The notes under the pieces are model-generated. The model was not told the DNA's origin. It did no database searches and saw only the letters and a program-made list of their open reading frames with translations. Source: Chloroflexota bacterium (GTDB lineage Bacteria > Chloroflexota > Limnocylindria > Limnocylindrales > CSP1-4). From it: a stretch of DNA of 11,171 nt. How positions within the stretch are numbered: the stretch's first letter is position 1; each line of letters starts with the position of its first letter. Positions 6,819 to 11,171 of this stretch are shown in pieces. Where the stretch lies: positions 1 to 11,171 of the forward strand of contig JAJYXX010000434.1 of NCBI GenBank assembly GCA_021801545.1, written 5' to 3'. A program made the translations under genes and the position numbers.

Positions 6819-7876
6819 GTGACGCGCAGCCTCGTAGTGAGATCCGAGAGCTCGATCGGGCGCCGCTCCGCGGCGGCACTGAGCAGGGCGTTGGCGATGA
6901 CGACCGCCCACAGCCCATCCTCCCCGTCGACGATCGGCCGACCGCCCCCGCGGACGACCCGCAGGAAGGCGTCGTGTTCGGCCGCGAGCGGCTCGGCGCT
7001 GGCCACCGGCAGCTCGACGACGTCGCCGGCGAACGTCGGGGCGTAGCCGCCGACGAGCTGGGGACGGCTGACATCGGCGCGGGTGAACGTGAGCCGCTGG
7101 GTGATGTAGTCGAGCTCGAACATCCCCTCCTCGCCGACGACGGTCAGCTGGCGGCGCTTGGCCGGCGTCAGCCAGTTCACGTCGAGCATCCCGGTCGTCC
7201 CGGACGGGAAGTGGAGGAGCCCGAAGAGGAGATCTTCGTGGGTCGTGTGGATCCGCTGGGCGAGCTCGGCGTAGACGCGCGTGGGACGCTCGCCGGCGAT
7301 CCAGCAGAGCATGTCGGCATCGTGGGTGGCGAGGTCGATCGTCACCCCGACGTCGCGGATGCGAACCGGAAAGGGGCCCGCCCGGCGGCTCGCGATCGCG
7401 TAGATCGTGCTCAGCCAGCCCTCGCGCAGGAGCCGGCCGAGCTCGAGGACGGCCGGGTTGAAGCGCTCGACGTGGCCGACCTGGACCGGCACGCCCCGGG
7501 CCCGTGAGGCGGCGAGGATCTCCAGCCCCTCCTCGACGGTGGCGGCGAGCGGCTTCTCGACGAGGACCGCGAGCCCCCGCTCGATCGCGGCCAGTGCCAG
7601 CGGCAGGTGGGCCGTCGTCGGGGCGGCGATGACGACCGCGTCGAGATCGGCCTCGGCGATCATCGCCAGCGGCTCGGCGAAACCCTGCGCGCCGCTCGCC
7701 TCGACGGCCGCCGCGAGCGCCGCCGGGACAGGATCGGCGACGCCGACGAGCCGGCAGCCGGGCCGCGACGAGATGACCCGCAGGTGGTTGCGGCCCATCG
7801 AGCCGAGGCCGGCAAGCGCGATCCGCAGCTCACGGTCGCCGGCGGGACGCCAGCTCCCGGCCCGGGCGTCGGTCAT
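6815..7876 (-). CDS. wbpB: Gfo/Idh/MocA oxidoreductase, probable UDP-GlcNAc(A) 3-dehydrogenase (WbpB-like)
   Basis: Expected to oxidise the C3 hydroxyl of UDP-GlcNAcA with NAD, giving the 3-keto sugar used by the aminotransferase next to it. In the Pseudomonas system WbpB and WbpE work as a coupled pair. Protein of 353 residues, normal for the family. N-terminal Rossmann domain: IALAGLGSMGRNHLR (19-33, GxGxxG at 23-28). AAPTTAH (84-90) and VEKPLAATVEEG (106-117) hold the conserved EKP. C-terminal domain: VGHVERFNPAV (133-143) and VTIDLATHDADMLCW (178-192), with D181 and H185 in the usual catalytic D..xH position. The first 17 residues are a loose extension. ATG at 7876 overlaps the aminotransferase stop (ATGA). 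The ERFNP and RIRDVG segments also resemble GnnA-like UDP-GlcNAc 3-dehydrogenases that act on the non-carboxylated sugar, so the order of steps 1 and 2 is not proven by sequence. Confidence 0.87.
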   Translation of the reverse strand: MTDARAGSWRPAGDRELRIALAGLGSMGRNHLRVISSRPGCRLVGVADPVPAALAAAVEASGAQGFAEPLAMIAEADLDAVVIAAPTTAHLPLALAAIERGLAVLVEKPLAATVEEGLEILAASRARGVPVQVGHVERFNPAVLELGRLLREGWLSTIYAIASRRAGPFPVRIRDVGVTIDLATHDADMLCWIAGERPTRVYAELAQRIHTTHEDLLFGLLHFPSGTTGMLDVNWLTPAKRRQLTVVGEEGMFELDYITQRLTFTRADVSRPQLVGGYAPTFAGDVVELPVASAEPLAAEHDAFLRVVRGGGRPIVDGEDGLWAVVIANALLSAAAERRPIELSDLTTRLRVT

Positions 7877-9012
7877 CGGCTCGTCCGTGCCATCTGCTTC
7901 GCCTTGCCGGCCGGGGTGGCGGCGGTGGCCGCGTGGCGCCCGACCGCCGCCTGAACGGCGACGATGACGGCCGCCTGCTCGTCGAGGGTGAGGCCCGGGT
8001 GCATCGGCAGCGCGATCGTCCGGGCGGCTGCCCGGTCGGTCACCGGCAGGTCGGCGTGGAGCCCGCGCTCCATGATGTATGCCTGGCGGTGGACCGGCAC
8101 CGGGTAGTAGACGTCGGCGCCGATGCCCGCCTCGCGCAGCTCGGCGAGGATCGCGTCGCGCTCGGGCCCGACCTCGAGCGTGTACTGGTGGAAGACGTGG
8201 GTCCGCCCCTCCGGCGTGACCGGCAGTCCGACCGGCAGGTCGGCGAACGCCTCGTCGTAGCGGGCCGCGACCGCCTGGCGCCGGGCGGTGTTGCGCTCGA
8301 GCTTGTCGAGCTGGACGAGCCCGATCGCGGCCGCGATGTCGGTCATCCGGAAGTTGAAGCCGAGGATCTCGAACGCGTAGCGCGTCCGCATCCCCTGGTT
8401 CCGGTAGAGGCGGAGCCAGTCGGCGAGCCGGTCGTCGTCGGTCGTGACGAACCCGCCCTCCGCGGTCGTCATGTTCTTCGTGGCGTAGAGGCTGAACGCG
8501 CCGTGACCGAAGCTCCCAGCCCGGCGCCCGCGGTAGAGCGCGCCGTGCGCCTGGCAGGCGTCCTCGACGACCGCCAGGCCGTAGCGGTCCGCGATCGCCC
8601 GGATCATGTCCATGTCGGCGACGAGACCGAACAGGTGAACGGGGACGATCGCCCGCGTCCGGGGCGTGATCGCCGCCTCGATCCGGGCGGCGTCGATCAG
8701 GTACGTGTCCGGCTCGATGTCGACGAAGACCGGCCGCGCCCCGGTGAAGAGGATCGCGTTGGCGGTCGCGGCGAACGTGTGGGCGACGGTGATCACCTCG
8801 TCACCCGGCCCGAGCCCGAGCCCGGCGAAGATCGACATCAGCGCGACTGTGCCGTTGCTCATCGCGATCGCGTGCTTGACGCCGCAGAACTCGGCCCAGC
8901 GCGTCTCGAGCTCGGCGACCTTCCGGCTCTGGGCGATCATGCCGCTCGAGAGGACCTCGGCGACGGCCGCGGCCTCCTCGGGGCCGAGATCGGGACGGGC
9001 GATCGGGATCAT
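7873..9012 (-). CDS. wbpE: DegT/DnrJ/EryC1 PLP aminotransferase, probable UDP-3-keto sugar 3-aminotransferase (WbpE-like)
   Basis: PLP enzyme predicted to transfer an amino group, usually from glutamate, to the C3 keto group of UDP-3-keto-GlcNAcA. Protein of 379 residues, typical of the family. Visible features: IPIARPDLGPEE (2-13), SNGTVALMSIFAGLGLGPGD (52-71, PLP phosphate region), VEDACQAHGA (149-158, D151 pairs with the PLP ring nitrogen), and FSLYATKNMTTAEGG (173-187) with the Schiff-base lysine K179. RMTDIAAAIGLVQLDKL follows in the C-terminal half. ATG at 9012 is strongly supported: AAGGAG (9025..9020) lies seven bases upstream and the ATGA overlaps the acetyltransferase stop. An in-frame longer form to 9093 adds 27 Arg-rich residues that are a shadow of the neighbour. 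Sugar aminotransferases of this fold act at C3, C4 or C5 of different sugars; the C3 assignment rests on the neighbouring genes. Confidence 0.93.
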   Translation of the reverse strand: MIPIARPDLGPEEAAAVAEVLSSGMIAQSRKVAELETRWAEFCGVKHAIAMSNGTVALMSIFAGLGLGPGDEVITVAHTFAATANAILFTGARPVFVDIEPDTYLIDAARIEAAITPRTRAIVPVHLFGLVADMDMIRAIADRYGLAVVEDACQAHGALYRGRRAGSFGHGAFSLYATKNMTTAEGGFVTTDDDRLADWLRLYRNQGMRTRYAFEILGFNFRMTDIAAAIGLVQLDKLERNTARRQAVAARYDEAFADLPVGLPVTPEGRTHVFHQYTLEVGPERDAILAELREAGIGADVYYPVPVHRQAYIMERGLHADLPVTDRAAARTIALPMHPGLTLDEQAAVIVAVQAAVGRHAATAATPAGKAKQMARTSR

Positions 9013-9683
9013 GCGGGAGCTCCTTGCCGTAGCGCACCGGGACGCTCCTCGAGCGTCTCGGCGTCGGGAACGTAGACGTAACGTCGGTCGCACGACGGGC
9101 AGTGCAGGATCGGATCATCCGCGTAGCGGTCCGGGCGGGCAGGGGCCGGCTCCCCCTTCGCGTCGCGCAGCCGTGCGCCGCAGGCACAGACCCAGCCGAT
9201 CCGGCGGGCCGGGTTGCCGGCCACGAGCGCGTGGTCGGGCACCGTCCTGGTGACGACGGCGCCGGCCCCGACGGTCGCGAACCGCCCGACCTCGACGCCG
9301 GCGACGACGACCGCCCCGGCCCCGATCGAGCAGCCATGGTGGAGGGTGATCGGGCTGACGACCCAGTCGTCGGCCCGGGCGAGCTCGCCGGTGGCGGTGA
9401 TCGCGCGCGGGAACCGGTCGTTCGTCAGAATCGCGTTCGGACCGATGAAGACACCGTCCTCGACCGTGACACCGTGGTAGACGAGGGCGGCATTCTGGAT
9501 CTTCACCCGGTCGCCGATCGTCACGCCCTCGTCGATGAAGACGTCGCGACCGACGATGCACTGGGAGCCGATCCGCGCCCCGGTCCGGACCTGCGCCCGA
9601 TGCCAGATGCTGGTCCCGGCACCGACGGTTACGTCGGCCTCGAGGTCCGCCGAAGCGTGAACGCGCGCGGAGGGGTCGATCAA
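9009..9683 (-). CDS. wbpD: left-handed beta-helix N-acetyltransferase with C-terminal zinc-ribbon-like tail (WbpD-like)
   Basis: Predicted to acetylate the 3-amino group of UDP-GlcNAc3NA using acetyl-CoA, giving UDP-GlcNAc3NAcA. Protein of 224 residues. The N-terminal part (about 2-150) is a hexapeptide-repeat beta-helix: ARVHAS, VTVGAG, ARIGSQ, VTIGDR, VFIGPN and CSIGAG are all visible. FIGPNAILTNDRFPRA (79-94) matches the active-site segment of WbpD-type enzymes, and GNPARRIGW (156-164) the usual exit strand. The last 60 residues are extra: cysteines C166 and C168 (CAC), then C195 and C198 (CPSC), look like a zinc ribbon. First gene of the operon. The start is TTG at 9683: the frame is closed just upstream by TGA at 9704..9702 and no ATG or GTG lies between. 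GAGGAG is about 12 bases upstream, a little far. Overlaps the aminotransferase by ATGA. Confidence 0.9.
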   Translation of the reverse strand: MIDPSARVHASADLEADVTVGAGTSIWHRAQVRTGARIGSQCIVGRDVFIDEGVTIGDRVKIQNAALVYHGVTVEDGVFIGPNAILTNDRFPRAITATGELARADDWVVSPITLHHGCSIGAGAVVVAGVEVGRFATVGAGAVVTRTVPDHALVAGNPARRIGWVCACGARLRDAKGEPAPARPDRYADDPILHCPSCDRRYVYVPDAETLEERPGALRQGAPA

Positions 9684-9784
9684 GGTGTCTCGGGGCTCCT
9701 CTCACTGAGCGCCGCGGGCGGGGAAGCGGAGGCCGCACGGCCGATGGTCGAGTATAGCCGAGGTCCCGCCCGGAGCCCGGGTCA
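9684..9784 (-). promoter_or_regulatory. probable operon promoter and leader for the eight-gene sugar cluster
   Basis: The only sizeable gap ahead of the operon. On the minus strand it contains TATACT at 9756..9751, five of six matches to the sigma70 -10 box and conspicuous in this GC-rich sequence. A start near 9745 would give a leader of about 60 bases ending in GAGGAG before the TTG start. I see no good TTGACA match 16-18 bases further up, so either an activator or a divergent -35 is implied, or the match is chance. Next to the upstream gene's stop a short hairpin CCCGG-GCT-CCGGG (9781..9769) has no T-tract, so it is a poor terminator candidate and read-through from the repeat-protein gene is possible. 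Confidence 0.35.
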
Positions 9785-10462
9785 TCAGCCGTGCCGTCGG
9801 CCGAGGCGGAGCATCCACCAGGCGGCGACGAGCGCCGCAACGAGCGCGAATCCTGCCCGCCAGTCGAGGACCGAGTGGGCCTCGCCCTCGACCTTCCCGG
9901 CCAGCACGATGAACGCGCCGCTCGCCGGGCCCATCGTCACCTTGCCGGCGACGATCGAGCGGACGGCCGACTGCTCGAGGCTGACCTCCTGACCGACGAT
10001 CCCGTTCACGAGGCTCTGGCTGACCCGGACCTCCCGCGCCACCGCGCCGCCGAGCGCCCCCATCTCGACCGTGACCCGCTCGGCCCGGGCGCCCCCGATC
10101 GCGCCCATCGAGAGGACGATCTCCTCGGCCTCGGCTCGACCGATCGTCCCGATCCGGACGGTCACGTCATGGGCGCTCACTCGCTCGACGGCACCCCGTT
10201 CGACGTGGGTGTGCGTCGATCCGATCGACGGTGATGCCTCGGGCGAGGACGGCGCGGCGGTCCCGGCGGCGGGTGATACCTCGGCCGCGGGTGGCGTTTC
10301 GGTTGCGGGTGGCGCCTCGGCGGCCGCGGCGCGCTGCCGGGCCGCGCGTGGCGGCGGGGCGGAGGCCTTGACGCGGGGCCTCGTCACCCGTGGGCCCGTC
10401 GGGGGCTCGGCGGGCTCGTCGAGAGTGGGCCGGATCTGCTCGTCGGACGGCTGGTCGGACAT
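9785..10462 (-). CDS. tail-anchored protein with six 15-residue repeats (predicted beta-solenoid), unknown function
   Basis: Not recognised as a named gene. 225 residues. Residues 1-90 are Pro/Ala/Glu-rich and probably disordered. Residues 98-187 split without gaps into six 15-residue units (starts at 98, 113, 128, 143, 158, 173) with the pattern x-[E/D/K]-[V/I]-x-[V/L/M]-x-x-[G/S/A]-x-[I/L/V/G]: examples are EEIVLSMGAIGGARA, ERVTVEMGALGGAVA and QEVSLEQSAVRSIVA. Strict periodicity with alternating hydrophobics is what short-coil beta-solenoids show. A hydrophobic helix (203-220) followed by RLGRRHG closes the protein, a tail anchor with no signal peptide, so the repeats probably face the cytoplasm. 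I recall similar repeat proteins annotated as hypothetical in Chloroflexota. ATG at 10462 has AGGA eight bases upstream. It lies in the same direction as the sugar operon, 101 bases ahead. Bactofilin-like scaffolding is conceivable, but the repeat length and terminal anchor differ. Confidence 0.85.
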   Translation of the reverse strand: MSDQPSDEQIRPTLDEPAEPPTGPRVTRPRVKASAPPPRAARQRAAAAEAPPATETPPAAEVSPAAGTAAPSSPEASPSIGSTHTHVERGAVERVSAHDVTVRIGTIGRAEAEEIVLSMGAIGGARAERVTVEMGALGGAVAREVRVSQSLVNGIVGQEVSLEQSAVRSIVAGKVTMGPASGAFIVLAGKVEGEAHSVLDWRAGFALVAALVAAWWMLRLGRRHG

Positions 10463-10645
10463 CGGGTCGATCCTCGTGGGGCGGCCGCGGCCGCGGCGAT
10501 CGCGTGTGCCGTCAGCCTACCGCGCCCCGACAACCCGTGGCGAGTGCCGAGCGGCCTGCGCCGACACGTGTATCCTGCCCCGCGAAGCCGGACCCGGCGG
10601 GTGCGCCCGGGCTCCGGGCACGATCCGCAGCGAGGGATCGACCGG
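10463..10645. promoter_or_regulatory. divergent intergenic region between the repeat-protein gene and the DUF3048 gene
   Basis: This region should hold promoters for both directions. On the plus strand TATCCT (10571-10576) is a weak -10 candidate with no matching -35; a start near 10583 would give a leader of about 60 bases to the ATG at 10646. On the minus strand I see no convincing promoter. A 14-base GC palindrome made of two overlapping NotI-type octamers lies at 10481-10494, just behind the ribosome site of the repeat gene. A hairpin GCCCGG-GCT-CCGGGC (10605-10619) sits in the presumed leader of the rightward transcript. No RNA gene or riboswitch was recognised. Confidence 0.3.
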
Positions 10646-10699
10646 ATGACGCGATCAGCCCGGCCGGCAGCGGCCGCCGACGGCCCCGACCGGCGTTGA
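10646..10699 (+). other. possible 17-codon leader ORF ahead of the DUF3048 gene
   Basis: ATG at 10646 has a good ribosome site, GAGGG (10632-10636), nine bases upstream, and opens a frame of 17 codons (MTRSARPAAAADGPDRR) that ends in TGA at 10697-10699. That stop overlaps the TTG start of the DUF3048 frame by TTGA, while the TTG itself has no ribosome site. The arrangement suggests translational coupling. The alternative is that ATG 10646 is the true start and a one-base error in the sequence splits the frame. The peptide has no recognisable function. Confidence 0.3.
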
Positions 10700-11171
10700 A
10701 ACACCCGCTCGGCGCTGTCGGCCGGGGGATCGGCGGCCGCGGGATCGGCGGCCGCGGCCGGACCGTCGGCGCCCTCGTCCTGGTCGCGCTCGTCGTGCTC
10801 GGCCTCCTGGTCGGGATCGCCGTGGCGAGCGGCCGTGGCGGTCCGGGCGGCTCGACCGGCACCGGCGGCGGGTCCGGACCGGCGGCCACGGCACCCGGCG
10901 CCGCCGGTGGCTCGGCCCCCTCATCGCCCACCCCGTCGCCGACGCCCACCCCGTCGCCGTCGCCGACCCCGTCGCCGAGCCCGGTCCTCGTCCCCGCGCC
11001 GCTCGACGGTCTCCTCGTCAGCCCGGAGCAGGCGGCCCGCCACCCGATCGCGGTCATGGTCGACGACCTCGGGCCGGCCCGTCCGCAGGCCGGCTTCGGC
11101 GCCGCCTCGGTCGTCTGGCACGCCCCGGCCGAGGGCGGCATCCCGCGCTACATGCTGGTCTTCGGGGCCGG
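10696..11171 (+). CDS. DUF3048 (YerB-like) membrane-anchored extracytoplasmic protein, partial at right edge
   Basis: Runs off the window, so only about the first 158 residues are seen. A Gly/Arg-rich N-terminus holds a perfect duplication (GIGGRGIGGR, residues 11-20). It is followed by one hydrophobic helix (about 23-43, VGALVLVALVVLGLLVGIAVA), a Gly/Ala linker, and a Ser/Thr-Pro repeat linker (76-95). After that the globular domain starts: PLDGLLVSPEQA (102-113), PIAVMVDD (117-124), ARPQAGFGAASVVWHAPAEG (128-147) and GIPRYMLVF (148-156). The order I.VMVDN...ARPQSGL..AD.V.E...EGGI.R is the hallmark of DUF3048, whose biochemical role is not established. The helix acts as a signal anchor; there is no lipobox cysteine, unlike the lipoprotein YerB. 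TTG at 10696 is the chosen start (MKHPLGAV); GTG codons at 10504 and 10537 are in frame but lack ribosome sites and give a non-signal-like N-terminus. Transcribed divergently from the operon, so probably unrelated to it. Confidence 0.83.
   Translation, partial: MKHPLGAVGRGIGGRGIGGRGRTVGALVLVALVVLGLLVGIAVASGRGGPGGSTGTGGGSGPAATAPGAAGGSAPSSPTPSPTPTPSPSPTPSPSPVLVPAPLDGLLVSPEQAARHPIAVMVDDLGPARPQAGFGAASVVWHAPAEGGIPRYMLVFGA
10726..10755 (+). repeat. perfect 15-bp tandem duplication inside the DUF3048 gene
   Basis: GGGATCGGCGGCCGC occurs twice back to back (10726-10740 and 10741-10755), in frame, encoding GIGGR twice in the cytoplasmic N-terminal segment before the membrane helix. Identical copies suggest recent slippage; the length is a multiple of three, so the frame is kept. 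Confidence 0.85.
10921..10980 (+). repeat. low-complexity Ser/Thr-Pro codon repeat (extracytoplasmic linker)
   Basis: Short units of CCGTCGCC and CCGACGCC type repeat irregularly and encode a 20-residue linker in which Pro alternates with Ser or Thr. It joins the membrane helix to the DUF3048 domain. Such linkers are common in exported proteins of high-GC bacteria and may be O-glycosylated; the latter is inference. Confidence 0.7.

Noticed and set aside
7933..9075. 380-codon plus-strand open frame, and a similar 373-codon one at 5436-6557
   Set aside because: Antisense shadows of the aminotransferase and dehydrogenase; composition dominated by Asp, Arg, Val and Gly with no family signature.
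9013..9093. 27-residue N-terminal extension of the aminotransferase
   Set aside because: Arg-rich and inside the acetyltransferase gene; AAGGAG seven bases before ATG 9012 fixes the start.
9769..9781. Stem-loop after the repeat-protein gene as an intrinsic terminator
   Set aside because: Only five base pairs and no T-tract follows, so a functional intrinsic terminator cannot be supported.
10481..10494. GC palindrome as an operator
   Set aside because: Simple GGCC/GCGG repeats of this kind arise easily in this composition; no second site or spacing pattern supports protein binding.
1..11171. CRISPR array, insertion sequence, tRNA/rRNA, toxin-antitoxin or phage-defence genes
   Set aside because: Scanned by eye on both strands; no regularly spaced repeats, transposase motifs, tRNA-like ends or defence-gene motifs were found.

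Overview
The window is very GC-rich (clearly above 70% in the genes, with G/C at most third codon positions), has no RNA genes or mobile elements, and uses GTG and TTG starts freely. Base composition, the DUF3048-type anchored protein and the 15-residue-repeat membrane protein fit a high-GC Chloroflexota (Limnocylindria/Ellin6529-like) or, less likely, an actinobacterium. This placement is inference from memory, not a search result.

Layout: from about 9756 down to 208 on the minus strand lies one compact operon of eight genes. In transcription order they are a left-handed beta-helix N-acetyltransferase (WbpD-like, TTG start at 9683), a DegT/DnrJ/EryC1 PLP aminotransferase (WbpE-like), a Gfo/Idh/MocA oxidoreductase (WbpB-like), a UDP-sugar 6-dehydrogenase (WbpA-like), a non-hydrolysing UDP-sugar 2-epimerase (WbpI/WecB-like) and three tandem GT-B (GT4-like) glycosyltransferases. 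Six of the seven junctions are exact 4-base stop/start overlaps (ATGA or GTGA). The exception is a 50-base gap before the epimerase.

The five enzymes match, one for one, the known Pseudomonas/Bordetella route UDP-GlcNAc -> UDP-GlcNAcA -> 3-keto -> 3-amino -> 3-acetamido (UDP-GlcNAc3NAcA) -> UDP-ManNAc3NAcA. The operon therefore probably makes a diacetamido-uronic acid nucleotide sugar and attaches sugars to a surface glycan using the three transferases. No flippase, polymerase or priming transferase is present in the window.

Upstream of the operon (9785-10462, minus) is a small tail-anchored protein with a disordered Pro/Ala-rich N-terminus, six in-register 15-residue repeats predicted to form a beta-solenoid, and a C-terminal membrane helix. 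It is divergently arranged with the start of a DUF3048 (YerB-like) membrane-anchored extracytoplasmic protein that runs off the right edge (plus strand, TTG at 10696). That protein is preceded by a possible 17-codon leader ORF. The left end (1-207) is non-coding, visibly less GC-rich, and carries a sigma70-like minus-strand promoter pointing out of the window.
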